A stretch of DNA of 64,000 bases from Acidobacteriota bacterium (GTDB lineage Bacteria; Acidobacteriota; Blastocatellia; Pyrinomonadales; Pyrinomonadaceae), in the NCBI GenBank assembly GCA_016700075.1, contig CP065000.1:1984001-2048000 (forward strand), given 5' to 3'. The translations under genes and the position numbers were made by a program. How positions within the stretch are numbered: position 1 is the first letter of the stretch; every line of letters starts with the position of its first letter. This document shows positions 7,608 to 15,542 of the stretch, in pieces. A model generated the notes under the pieces. The model was given only the letters and a program-made list of their open reading frames with translations. It ran no database searches and was not told the origin of the DNA.

Positions 7608-7817
7608 ATGAAATTTCTTGCGATCGACATTCTCGGGTTTTACAAGGCGGCGATCTCGCCGTTCCTGCCCGCAGCGTGCCGATTTGAGCCGTCGTGCTCG
7701 GAATACACGCGGCAGGCTGTCGAGAGATACGGTGCTTTGAAAGGAACCTGGATGGGCTTGAAGCGTATCCTCAGATGTCAGCCTTTTTGTGAGGGCGGGC
7801 ACGACCCGGTCAAGTAA
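7608..7817 (+). CDS. yidD: Membrane protein insertion efficiency factor YidD
   Basis: A 69-residue protein with the family core FYKAAISPFLPAACRFEPSC and SEYTRQAVERYGALKG, including the conserved cysteines. YidD is a small membrane-associated protein that helps YidC insert inner-membrane proteins. Its stop codon overlaps the yidC start (TAATG), which indicates translational coupling. The usual order rnpA-yidD-yidC is kept. Confidence 0.96.
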   Translation: MKFLAIDILGFYKAAISPFLPAACRFEPSCSEYTRQAVERYGALKGTWMGLKRILRCQPFCEGGHDPVK

Positions 7818-9727
7818 TGGAAGAAAAAAATCAAGGGAATCAATCGCGTTTCCTGCTCGCTGCCATCCTTTCGATGGCGGTACTTTTTATCTGGTCTTAT
7901 TTTTTCGCTCCCAAACCTGTCCCGCCCGATAATACGAATACAGCGGCAAACACCGCCGCAACTCAGCCCGCTCCAACAGAAGCACCATCGCCGACACCGC
8001 CGGCCGAATCTGCTGCCGTCGAGCCGGACACACTTCCGGCACGCAGCGTTAAGATCAGCTCTCCGCTTTACGAGGTCACATTCGATTCAAAGGGTGCTCT
8101 TGCGACAAGCTGGATAATCAAGAAAAATAAGTCGCCAAAAGCGGAATTTCCGATATTTGCCGATGGTTCGACGCCGGACAACGAAAAACCTCTTCAGCTG
8201 ATCTCGCAGCAGGCACTCGCTAGCAGCCCGCGTGAGATACCTTTCCGTTTAGCGACGGGCGACGCTGCTGCCGATACGCTGCTGAATGACCGCAATTACG
8301 AGATATCGATACCTGATGAGAACATCACGCTCAATCCGGGCGAGGAACGCGAAGTAAAATTCACGCTTCGCGGAGCAGGCGTCATCGAGGCGGAAAAGAC
8401 ATTTGTTTTCAAAGCGGACAGCTATGTCGCGGATCTTGCCGTAAAGGTTAAAAAGAACGGTGAGACCATGCCGAACACAAAGCTGCTGATCGGAGCGAGC
8501 ATCGGCGACCACGCGATAAATCACCACACTTTTTACAACATCGAATCAGAGTCCATTGCGGCGATCGACGGCGATATTTATCGCCATCAGGGCAATTACA
8601 GCTTTACATACGACGCGAACGAACAGGCGACGCTGGCCGACAAAGGCCAGGTAAGCTGGGCCGGCGTGGGCGATGCGTATTTTGCGATGGTCGCGGTGCC
8701 GGCGGCTCCGGTGCAGGGCGTGGAATACAAGGCGGCGCGTTACGAGGTCGAGACGCAGCCGTATTTCCAGAGCATTTTTCAGTGGATACTCCGCAACGCT
8801 CAGACGAGCGAAAAGCGGCATCTCGTGACCGTGCATTTGCCCATTCAGGCGGACGGTTCGCCGATGCAGATCTTTACCGGAGCTAAGGATTATTTCCTGC
8901 TGCGTGAGCTCGACGAGCAAATGTCCGCACGTGCAGGCCGCGAACTCGAGATAGTCAACCTGATCAATTTTAGCAACTATCGCTGGCTGCGTTGGATGAC
9001 GAAGCCGCTCTCGATCCCGATCCTCTACGCGCTGAATTTCTTTAACACGCTGACGCATAATTACGGCGTCGCGATCGTCGTTTTCACTTTCCTTTTCTAC
9101 TCGCTGCTGTTCCCTCTGCGTTGGAAACAGTCGAGATCCTTCAAAAAGGCAGCATCGAATGCGCCCAAAATGAAGGAGCTTCAGGACCGCCTGAAGGCGA
9201 TGCAGAAGAAAGGCATCCCGAACGACGATCCGCGTATGCGTGAGCTGCAGATGGAGCAGCTGAAGCTAACGAAGGACGCACTTCCGCTGGGCGGCTGTTT
9301 GCCGATGCTGCTTCAGTTCCCGCTGCTGATCGCTTTCTACACCGCCGTTACCGTATCGCTCGAGGCCCGTCAGGCGTCGTTCCTGTGGCTGCCTGATCTG
9401 TCCGCTGCCGATCCGTGGCACATCCTTGAATTCGCCTTTGCTGCATCGATGGTGCTGGCTATGAAGTTCACGCCGACGGGAGCAGCTGTTACGCCTGAAC
9501 AGCAGATGCAGCAGAAGATGATGACATACTTCATGCCCGCGATGATGCTGTGGGTTTTGTGGGCGGCACCTTCGGGCTTGTTGCTTTACTGGTTCACGGG
9601 TAATATCGTTAGCTTTGGCCAGCAGATGATCATCAACAGGATGAACAAGTCGGACGACCCGCCGGGAACACAGGTCGTCAGCACGGTTCCCGCGGGTGCG
9701 AAAAAGGTGAAGGCAAAGCCGGCGTAG
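7817..9727 (+). CDS. yidC: Membrane protein insertase YidC (Oxa1 family)
   Basis: Inserts and folds inner-membrane proteins, alone or with SecYEG. The 636-residue protein has an N-terminal membrane anchor (residues about 12-30, FLLAAILSMAVLFIWSYFF). A proline/alanine-rich linker and a large periplasmic beta-domain follow to about residue 380. The Oxa1-type core comes next, with membrane segments near NYGVAIVVFTFLFYSLLFPL, GGCLPMLLQFPLLIAFYTAV and MTYFMPAMMLWVLWAAPSGL. The length and the large periplasmic domain are as in Gram-negative YidC, so the cell has two membranes. A basic C-terminal tail (GAKKVKAKPA) is present. Confidence 0.97.
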   Translation: MEEKNQGNQSRFLLAAILSMAVLFIWSYFFAPKPVPPDNTNTAANTAATQPAPTEAPSPTPPAESAAVEPDTLPARSVKISSPLYEVTFDSKGALATSWIIKKNKSPKAEFPIFADGSTPDNEKPLQLISQQALASSPREIPFRLATGDAAADTLLNDRNYEISIPDENITLNPGEEREVKFTLRGAGVIEAEKTFVFKADSYVADLAVKVKKNGETMPNTKLLIGASIGDHAINHHTFYNIESESIAAIDGDIYRHQGNYSFTYDANEQATLADKGQVSWAGVGDAYFAMVAVPAAPVQGVEYKAARYEVETQPYFQSIFQWILRNAQTSEKRHLVTVHLPIQADGSPMQIFTGAKDYFLLRELDEQMSARAGRELEIVNLINFSNYRWLRWMTKPLSIPILYALNFFNTLTHNYGVAIVVFTFLFYSLLFPLRWKQSRSFKKAASNAPKMKELQDRLKAMQKKGIPNDDPRMRELQMEQLKLTKDALPLGGCLPMLLQFPLLIAFYTAVTVSLEARQASFLWLPDLSAADPWHILEFAFAASMVLAMKFTPTGAAVTPEQQMQQKMMTYFMPAMMLWVLWAAPSGLLLYWFTGNIVSFGQQMIINRMNKSDDPPGTQVVSTVPAGAKKVKAKPA

Positions 9728-9752
9728 TTTGTTGAATCGAGGAACGAAAGAA

Positions 9753-10202
9753 ATGAGTGAGATCTGTAACAAGGCAACTGAATTCCTGAACGAACTAACG
9801 TCGGGTATGGGTTTTGACCTTGTCGCGACATCGGAATGGACCGAAGAAGGCTGCCATATCGACCTATCCGGCAGCGATGCCAATTTGGCACTGGCAGAGA
9901 ACGGCGAGCTTTTAGATGCTTTCGAGGTAATTCTATTTCAGGCTTTTGGGCGAGAACTCGACCGTTCGCACCGCTTCATCGTTGACGCGGAAGGCTTCAG
10001 AAAGACCCGCAAGGCCGAGTTGCTTGCCATGGCACGCTTTGCCGCGGAACAGGTGCGAAAAAGCGGCCGGCCTTTCACATTCGGCGTTCTCAACTCGACC
10101 GAGCGCCGGATAATTCACTTGACGCTGCAACAAGAGGACGACCTGTTGACAGAATCTGTGGGCGACGGACGAGACAGAAGGCTGCAAGTAAGACTGCAGT
10201 AA
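9753..10202 (+). CDS. R3H-domain RNA-binding protein (Jag/KhpB-like)
   Basis: A 149-residue protein starting MSEICNKATEFLNELTSGMG. The C-terminal half, with FRKTRKAELLAMARFAAEQV, then GRPFTFGVLNSTERRIIHLT, is the R3H single-stranded nucleic-acid-binding domain of the SpoIIIJ-associated Jag/KhpB family. A KH-like segment lies before it. These proteins bind RNA and affect cell-wall growth in other bacteria. ATG 9753 is chosen over a TTG at 9729 because GAGGAACGAAAG precedes it at the right distance. The position after yidC is the conserved one. Confidence 0.85.
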   Translation: MSEICNKATEFLNELTSGMGFDLVATSEWTEEGCHIDLSGSDANLALAENGELLDAFEVILFQAFGRELDRSHRFIVDAEGFRKTRKAELLAMARFAAEQVRKSGRPFTFGVLNSTERRIIHLTLQQEDDLLTESVGDGRDRRLQVRLQ

Positions 10203-10213
10203 AAGGTAGGTTC

Positions 10214-10450
10214 TTAGTCGTTCTTCGATTCTAGGGATACGAACCGAATGGGCATCTCGGAGCGCTTGTGGTTTGGCAATTCGCGACCGCTTTTCAACCA
10301 AGCCTCTTGTGAAAGGCGCGCGGTCAGCGAAATCGCCTCGGCCCCAAACGTAGGATTCGGGTCAATGTCGAAATCTTCCAACTTGCATCGCGTTATCACC
10401 ATGCGTTTACGGCGCATTTCCGCTCTCTTTTTCCGCTCTGCCTCTCCCAT
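10214..10450 (-). CDS. Hypothetical protein, 78 residues, possibly from a leaderless transcript
   Basis: Starts MGEAERKKRAEMRRKRMVIT and continues CKLEDFDIDPNPTFGAEAIS and LSQEAWLKSGRELP. It is a basic N-terminus followed by a motif pattern (F-D-x-DP, then L-x-x-EAW) seen in short hypothetical proteins of Acidobacteriota and Planctomycetes whose role is unknown. No ribosome-binding site is visible. A perfect TATAAT on the minus strand (10458-10463) would place the transcript start within a base or two of the ATG. It is convergent with the R3H gene. It could be resident or an old integron cassette, since it lies next to the cassette array and on the same strand. Confidence 0.55.
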   Translation of the reverse strand: MGEAERKKRAEMRRKRMVITRCKLEDFDIDPNPTFGAEAISLTARLSQEAWLKSGRELPNHKRSEMPIRFVSLESKND

Positions 10451-10457
10451 CAACAAT

Positions 10458-10463
10458 ATTATA
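10458..10463 (-). promoter_or_regulatory. Perfect -10 element (TATAAT)
   Basis: TATAAT on the minus strand, 7 bases before the ATG of the 78-residue gene, suggests a leaderless mRNA. No strong -35 is seen at 17-18 bases upstream. Confidence 0.4.
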
Positions 10464-10706
10464 CCTGATTACGGCACTTCGAGTTACTACTTGTTTTAAA
10501 CGACCAAGTTCACGCTGTGGGAGCGTGTGGCGTTGACTTCAAAACCTTCACTGCCGCCAGTTCGAATGCAACGCCCGGTTCGCCGGCTTTACTCGAGGTG
10601 GTTATGCCCGTGAGTTGAAGCCGCCGAAGTCTTGTCAGCGCGCGTGATCAAGCACCCGAATGTCCGTCCAATTATGTGGCCGCCCTTTCTTCATACAGAC
10701 GCAATG

Positions 10707-11045
10707 TCACGAGTGTCGTGATTCGATGTGTGCCTTTAAGATGGCCTGTATCTCTTTTGATTCGTCGGTGTATGCACCCATTCTATACTCGCCGTGCCAT
10801 GTGGCCACACCCGATGCATCGTATCCGTTTGATTCTTTATGCGAGGCATCTGCGCCGTGACTGAGTAAAAGTTTTACGATCACCGGATTCTGATGTTCCG
10901 CCGCGAAGATCAACGGCGTGCAGCGGTTTGAATCTTGTGTGTTCGGATCGAAGCCGGAGTCGATCGCTTGCTGAACGTATTCGGTGTCGCCACGCCGTAT
11001 GGCCTCACGTACTTGGTCCAGTGTGTAGGATCTGTCGTCACTCAT
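10707..11045 (-). CDS. Ankyrin-repeat protein, integron cassette gene
   Basis: A 112-residue cytosolic protein with two to three ankyrin repeats (VREAIRRGDTEYVQQAIDSG, RCTPLIFAAEHQNPVIVKLL, LSHGADASHKESNG). Ankyrin repeats mediate protein-protein contacts; the partner is unknown. It begins 14 bases after the attC crossover of the preceding cassette (TTATCTGGCAAAAATGAG), as expected for the second cassette of an array. About 250 bases follow its stop before the next gene, and no convincing attC was found there. Confidence 0.8.
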   Translation of the reverse strand: MSDDRSYTLDQVREAIRRGDTEYVQQAIDSGFDPNTQDSNRCTPLIFAAEHQNPVIVKLLLSHGADASHKESNGYDASGVATWHGEYRMGAYTDESKEIQAILKAHIESRHS

Positions 11046-11052
11046 TTTTGCC

Positions 11053-11116
11053 AGATAACGCCCAGGTTCAGCGGCGGGCCGCGCAGCGGACCGTCCGCTG
11101 CAACCTGTTGTTAGCC
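11053..11116 (-). other. Integron attC recombination site
   Basis: Read on the minus strand: R'' GGCTAAC, spacer AA, L'' CAGGTTGCAGCGG, a loop of about 20 bases, L' CCGCTGAACCTG, spacer GGC, R' GTTATCT. L'' and L' pair fully except for one extrahelical G, the strand-marking bulge typical of attC. R'' holds the TAA stop of the acetyltransferase gene, as in classical cassettes. R'' is also the exact complement of the GTTAGCC at the other end of the cassette (11585-11591), as expected if that cassette circularises. Confidence 0.85.
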
Positions 11117-11569
11117 GGCATGCAACGTCTTATCAAGCAGCTCATATCCGGACCTGTCTTCGTAGCCTTGTCGACGGTAGAAACGGCGCGCACCATCATT
11201 GCTTCGCGACAATTGCAAGGACACGTTGGTGCATCCAAGTCGCAAAAACTCCGCTTCAGCGATCCGGAGCAGCTGAGATCCTACTCCCTCACCGCGCTCG
11301 GACGGCGACACGAAGAACTCATCGATCTCTGCAGTAAGCCCCTTGTGCTCCAAGCTGAAGACGTAGACGGCGAGCAGGTAGCCCACCGGAGTGTTGCCCG
11401 CCAACGCAATCCAACCAGCCCCAAGGTTCGGCTCCGAAAGCAGTCGCTCCAATTGAGGTGCAATGCCCTGCGCGTGGAATCCGGAGATGTCTTCGAATTT
11501 CCAGTATGCCGCTACCAAGGGTAGCAAAATCGAAACGTCGTCTGCCGTTGCTCTTCGTACGTGAACCAT
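11111..11569 (-). CDS. GNAT-family N-acetyltransferase, integron cassette gene
   Basis: A 152-residue protein starting MVHVRRATADDVSILLPLVA. It has the GNAT fold markers: GWIALAGNTPVGYLLAVYVF, then the acetyl-CoA loop SERGEGVGSQLLRIAEAEFL, and near the C-terminus NDGARRFYRRQGYEDRSGYE. It transfers acetyl groups to an unknown amine; many cassette-borne members modify drugs or small molecules, but no specific substrate can be read here. It is the first cassette next to attI. Its stop codon lies inside the attC R'' box. Confidence 0.88.
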   Translation of the reverse strand: MVHVRRATADDVSILLPLVAAYWKFEDISGFHAQGIAPQLERLLSEPNLGAGWIALAGNTPVGYLLAVYVFSLEHKGLTAEIDEFFVSPSERGEGVGSQLLRIAEAEFLRLGCTNVSLQLSRSNDGARRFYRRQGYEDRSGYELLDKTLHAG

Positions 11570-11584
11570 GCTTGGGCTCTGTCC

Positions 11585-11652
11585 GGCTAACTGTTGATTA
11601 ACTCCAACGCCATTGATAATACATATCTGAGAGCTTATTATCAAGTTTCACT
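11585..11652 (-). other. attI-type region and attI/cassette junction
   Basis: GTTAGCC on the minus strand (11585-11591) has the G/TT crossover form of an integron core site and marks the start of the first cassette, which spans about 11059-11590. The following 60 bases up to the integrase ATG hold the presumed attI and the divergent integrase and cassette promoters. The exact attI limits and promoters were not resolved. Confidence 0.65.
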
Positions 11653-12612
11653 ATGTCGCAGCAGCCGAAACTACTTGATCAAGTGCGTAATCTCATTCGT
11701 TTGAAGCACATGAGCCACAAGACTGAGCGAGCGTACGCCGCGTATATCCGCGAATTTATCATTTACAACGGCAAAAGGCACCCGAGGGAAATGGGTGTCG
11801 ATGAGATCAGAGCTTATTTGACGCATTTGGCAGTTGACTAGAACGTCGCGGCCTCAACACAGAATGTCGCATTCAATGCGATCCTCTTTCTCTATAAACA
11901 GGTGCTGGGAATCGAACTTCCGCTCATCGATGGTGTTCTAAGGGCGAAACGCCCGCCGCGGCTTCCCGCCGTGTTTACACCCGAAGAGGCAAAAGCGATC
12001 ATCAGCGAGCTTGACGGTTCGGTAAGGATCATCGTCAGCCTGCTTTACGGAAGCGGGCTTCGTCTAACCGAGGCACTAAGACTCAGGGTCAAAGATATTG
12101 AATTCGGCAGCGCGCATATCGTCGTTCGCGACGGGAAAGGTGGAAAGGACCGAACGACCGTGTTGCCAAATGGGATCATTGATGACCTGCGAGATCATAT
12201 CGAACACGTAAGGCTTATCCATCGGCAGGATGTCGCTCGAGGTTTCGGTTCGGTTTTGCTCCCGTATGCACTTGCCCGCAAGTACCGTAACGCGGATAAG
12301 GAGTTTGCATGGGCCTATGTCTTCCCGTCGGCAAAACTATCGCCGTCCAGAGAAGATGGCGTCGTCAGGCGGCACCACACTGCAGAAAGCACGGTCCAGC
12401 AGGCGGTAAAATGCGCGATGTCGAAACTGAACATCTTCAAGCACGCAAATTGTCACAGCTTTCGTCACAGTTTCGCCACACATCTCTTAGAAGATCATTA
12501 CGACATTCGCACTGTTCAGGAATTGCTGGGCCACAAAGACGTCAGAACAACGCAGATATATACTCACGTTATGCAGAAGAAGAATTCTGTAAGAAGTCCG
12601 CTTGATGGCTGA
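11653..12612 (+). pseudogene. intI: Integron integrase interrupted by one in-frame TAG
   Basis: A tyrosine recombinase that would recombine attI and attC sites. The frame from ATG 11653 to TGA 12612 gives 319 residues if the TAG at 11839-11841 (codon 63) is ignored; reading continues in the same frame with no other stop. The N-terminus (MSHKTERAYAAYIREF), the integron-specific stretch ALARKYRNADKEFAWAYVFP, and the catalytic residues R (YGSGLRLTEALR), H-x-x-R (HSFRHSFATHLLE), H (ELLGHKDVRTTQ) and Y (QIYTHVM) are all present. It ends VRSPLDG, like other IntI. It is divergent from the cassettes, the canonical layout. The TAG could be a real inactivating mutation, a read-through site or a sequence error. 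Confidence 0.88.
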
Positions 12613-13984
12613 TACTATCGTCGCACTTGCAACGCCGGCGGGCCGCAGCGGTATCGGTGTGATACGGCTGAGCGGGCAGGATGCGCTCAGAATAGCCGGA
12701 AATCTCATCGGTGAAAGCGGATTTTCGCCTAAACCGCGTGCCGCAGTTCTGCGGCAGCTTGTCGACCCTGTGGGCGGAGAGACGATAGACGAGGCATTGA
12801 TCACATTTTTCAAAGCTCCGCATTCATTCACCGGCGAAGATGTAATTGAGATCAGCTGTCACGGTTCGCCGGTTCTGCTAAGACAGGTTATAGATATTTG
12901 CCTTGGGCTCGATGCCAGGCTGGCGGAACCCGGCGAATTTACCTTGCGTGCCCTTGCTAACGGCAGGATCGATCTTGCGGAAGCTGAGGCGATACGCGAC
13001 CTCATCGACGCACAAACCACGGCATCGGCCCGGCAGGCGGTAAGGCAAATGCGGGGTGAACTTTCGCAGCGTCTGCAGCCGCTGAAAGACGACCTGTTGA
13101 ATGTCATCGTTATTCTCGAATCCGCCCTCGAATTTGTCGAAGACGATCTGCCTGAAACGCAAACTGCTAAGGTCCTGGAAAGCCTTCGGTCGATCGCCGA
13201 TGAATGTGAACGTCTTGCAGGGACGTTTGCTGCGGGGCATCTGATCCGAGACGGTCTGCGGGTTGCTCTCGCCGGCCGGCCGAATGTAGGTAAATCGAGT
13301 CTTTTCAATGCTTTACTTGGTTCCGAGCGTGCGATCGTAACCGACATCGCGGGGACGACACGCGATCAACTTCACGAACGTATCGTTATTAATGACGTTC
13401 CGATCTCGCTGATCGATACTGCCGGTTTACGCGAAACGACGGATACTGTCGAGAAGATCGGTGTGGAGCGCACTCGAGCTGTCCTCGCCGATGCGGATCT
13501 TGTGATCGTCATAATGGATGCCTCGGATGATATTACAGATGAAGATCTGGCGATACTCGAGAGCGTGAATGACCTGACATACATTGTCGCTGTCAACAAG
13601 ATAGACAAAGAACCTTCCAAAGACATTGACCGGTTGGTTGCCGGCAAAGGCAAACATGCTGACATGCGGGCACACATTGTCCCGATATCTGCAAAAACAG
13701 GTGAAGGCCTGGACGATCTGGCGGCCGCGATCCTCAGGCCTTTTGCTGACGCGAATGTTGATATGTCGGGATTGCTGATAACTGACGCACGGCATCACGA
13801 CCTGTTGAATAGATGTGCGCAGGAAACAGAGGGGTCTATCAAGAGTTTGCAGGAAGGCTCTTCAGAAGAGATCGTACTGATCGGGCTTCATAATGCGCTC
13901 AGATTCTTAGGCGAGATCACCGGCGAGACCACTACGGAAGATATGCTTACGCGGATCTTTTCTACATTCTGCATCGGTAAGTAA
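12605..13984 (+). CDS. mnmE: tRNA modification GTPase MnmE
   Basis: With MnmG it makes 5-carboxymethylaminomethyl-type modifications at U34 of certain tRNAs. The 459-residue protein has the folate-binding N-terminal domain (IVALATPAGRSGIGVIRLSG, SFTGEDVIEISCHGSPVLLR) and a helical domain. The G domain carries P-loop GRPNVGKSS, TTRD, DTAGLRET and NKID, and the protein ends in the conserved CIGK. ATG 12605 lies inside the last codons of the integrase, overlapping its stop by 8 bases. mnmG is about 19 kb away instead of next door. Confidence 0.97.
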   Translation: MADTIVALATPAGRSGIGVIRLSGQDALRIAGNLIGESGFSPKPRAAVLRQLVDPVGGETIDEALITFFKAPHSFTGEDVIEISCHGSPVLLRQVIDICLGLDARLAEPGEFTLRALANGRIDLAEAEAIRDLIDAQTTASARQAVRQMRGELSQRLQPLKDDLLNVIVILESALEFVEDDLPETQTAKVLESLRSIADECERLAGTFAAGHLIRDGLRVALAGRPNVGKSSLFNALLGSERAIVTDIAGTTRDQLHERIVINDVPISLIDTAGLRETTDTVEKIGVERTRAVLADADLVIVIMDASDDITDEDLAILESVNDLTYIVAVNKIDKEPSKDIDRLVAGKGKHADMRAHIVPISAKTGEGLDDLAAAILRPFADANVDMSGLLITDARHHDLLNRCAQETEGSIKSLQEGSSEEIVLIGLHNALRFLGEITGETTTEDMLTRIFSTFCIGK

Positions 13985-13990
13985 GCGCAG

Positions 13991-14021
13991 GCGAAGGCCG
14001 GAAGGAGGTACCGGCCTTCGC
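13991..14021 (+). terminator. Strong hairpin after mnmE
   Basis: GCGAAGGCCGG and CCGGCCTTCGC form a perfect 11-bp stem around a 9-base loop, starting 6 bases after the mnmE stop. The following bases (TCTTGATGCG) are not a good U-tract, so termination may be weak or factor-aided. Confidence 0.5.
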
Positions 14022-14113
14022 TCTTGATGCGATGCTGTCGGCTTTGGTGCGGCACAACCAGAAACAATGTACCGCGGCCCGCTGTTCGCAATGTTGATCG
14101 GGGGCCTAACAGG

Positions 14114-14386
14114 TCAGGCGGACCTGTATTTCGCAAAACCACCCGCGTGAACGGTGGAAACCGCCCCTCTTACGGATTCACGTCTCTCATTTCGCTCGGC
14201 CACAGGAGCTTCGTGCGAATGACCGGACATTCCGGGAAGGACGCATATCATCCCGGCCCAGATCATGCCGAATGCAACAAAGCCCACAACAACCCACATA
14301 AGAAGGCTGAAGCCGGCGGCTACAAGAGACAATGCGGCAATAACCGCAAATGCTAACCAAAGATATCCGTAAAATTTAGGTGTCAT
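14114..14386 (-). CDS. Small membrane protein, 90 residues
   Basis: Starts MTPKFYGYLWLAFAVIAALS and has two adjacent hydrophobic segments (about residues 6-26 and 27-50, up to MICVLPGMSGHSHEAPVAER). A charged C-terminal tail follows. ATG 14386 has an excellent site, GGAGGAAAT, directly before it. The frame extends farther upstream without a better start. No family is recognised. A sigma-54-type promoter sequence lies 64-78 bases upstream, linking it to the stress genes beside it. Confidence 0.65.
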   Translation of the reverse strand: MTPKFYGYLWLAFAVIAALSLVAAGFSLLMWVVVGFVAFGMIWAGMICVLPGMSGHSHEAPVAERNERRESVRGAVSTVHAGGFAKYRSA

Positions 14387-14449
14387 ATTTCCTCCGTTCT
14401 GCTTTTCAACTTGGCCGGCCTTTGCCTCACCGGCCGCTAATGCTACAGG

Positions 14450-14464
14450 GCAAACACTGTGCCG
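14450..14464 (-). promoter_or_regulatory. Sigma-54-type promoter upstream of the small membrane protein
   Basis: CGGCAC-AGTGT-TTGC on the minus strand fits the -24/-12 pattern (TGGCAC-N5-TTGC) with one mismatch and the correct GG-to-GC spacing. The start would be near 14438, 52 bases before the ATG. Confidence 0.5.
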
Positions 14465-14918
14465 CAGCAAAACCCTTTGTTTTTCAATGGATGCTTTGAA
14501 GTGTGCGCGATGTTTTTCGCTGCTGAACCGCTTACTTTGCGAAATTTCTCGCAATTAAGAGGACCGTCAGGTCTCATTCAGGGGGGTCGGCGCATTTTCC
14601 CCGTCCTAAAACCCGCGGTCCTCATTTTTCGACATCGGCGAACAGTTCGACGCTGCCGAAATACTTTGCAAGACTTTCAGAAAACCTGATCATTTGATCC
14701 CCAATTCAACTCGGGATTCAGCGAGGTATCCGGCCTTGCCGATATACCTTCAGTGCACGTTGCGTGCCTAAAGTGAATTTGCTCGTATTTTACTGCTTTT
14801 CTGTTAAATTGGCGGGAAAAGTGCCGTAGTAACTCGATGAGAACCTCGTCCTAATGCGGGAATTTTCGCGGTCTAAACAAATAGAGACAGAAAAAATTCG
14901 CAGTAGAGAGACTTCCGG
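14465..14918. other. Gene-free stretch
   Basis: About 450 bases in which I see no supportable gene. Short open frames here have no ribosome-binding site or family resemblance. It may hold upstream activator sites for the sigma-54 promoter at 14450-14464, for example a GTGTGCGCGATG-like stretch near 14500, but none is clear. Confidence 0.4.
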
Positions 14919-15404
14919 CTAGTTCGGTACTCGATCTTGAGGATGCGGCGCGAAAGGCTTTTCGGTACGGTCAACGCCGCGGCGTCCGCTAATATTTTCC
15001 GGAACGATGCGAAATATCACTTCGACATTTTCGCGAACCCAGCTGTCCAGCCATCTGATACTTACTGCAGGCGTAAAGGTGGGATTTATCTTTGAAATGA
15101 GTGCGATCACAAGATCCCGTTCTTCGCCGGGACCAATGCGCTCAGCCTTCCCTTCGAGTATCACGCTTTGCCAGTCCCGATTTGTCGCGACGTCCTCTAC
15201 CTGCAGGCAAACATTGGGGTTAGCCTTGATGATATCTGACTTTTTCCCCTCCGTTGTATAGATATATGCTTTCTCATCAGTGAACGCATAATGCACCGGA
15301 ACGACATAGGGCCGGTCGTTTTTGCAGCATGCAAGATGTCCGTAGCCGATCGATTCAAGCAGTTCGATGGATTCTTCGCGGGTGAGGTCTTCGATCTCTA
15401 TCAT
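14919..15404 (-). CDS. Pyridoxamine 5'-phosphate oxidase-family flavin-binding protein
   Basis: A 161-residue protein. The stretch IGYGHLACCKNDRPYVVPVH is followed by YAFTDEKAYIYTTEGKKSDI, NPNVCLQVEDVATNRDWQSV and ILEGKAERI. This is the split-barrel FMN-binding fold of the PNPOx-like family. Members reduce or bind flavin, heme or F420-type cofactors; the substrate here is unknown. It is divergent from a universal stress protein, and the two share a 138-bp promoter region. Confidence 0.85.
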   Translation of the reverse strand: MIEIEDLTREESIELLESIGYGHLACCKNDRPYVVPVHYAFTDEKAYIYTTEGKKSDIIKANPNVCLQVEDVATNRDWQSVILEGKAERIGPGEERDLVIALISKINPTFTPAVSIRWLDSWVRENVEVIFRIVPENISGRRGVDRTEKPFAPHPQDRVPN

Positions 15405-15487
15405 AGCGGATGATGCCTCCGTGATATCCTTACTATAACAGTATATTGATCATCCATTCGTTTTTTTGGGCACCTGAACTTTAGACG

Positions 15488-15507
15488 GCAATTGGAATGC
15501 CGATTGC
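15488..15507. promoter_or_regulatory. Sigma-54-type promoter of the universal stress protein, with an overlapping reverse match
   Basis: On the plus strand TGGAAT-GCCGA-TTGC (15493-15507) gives a -24/-12 element 35 bases before the stress-protein ATG. On the minus strand CGGCAT-TCCAA-TTGC (15488-15502) overlaps it and faces the PNPOx-family gene. The plus-strand element has the same TGGAAT form as two other promoters in the region. The minus-strand one may be a by-product of the near-palindromic sequence. Confidence 0.5.
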
Positions 15508-15542
15508 GGTGATCATCAGGGAATGAGGAGAAGGAGGCGATA

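Noticed and set aside
10498..10606. A second attC after the ankyrin cassette
   Set aside because: AAC/GTT pairs and a CACGCT/AGCGTG hairpin are present, and GTTATGC occurs near 10600, but the arms do not pair like the clear attC at 11053-11116. The site, if any, is too degraded to call.
14459..14689. Open reading frame in the gene-free stretch
   Set aside because: No ribosome-binding site, signal or recognisable family; cysteine/arginine-rich composition is typical of a chance frame.
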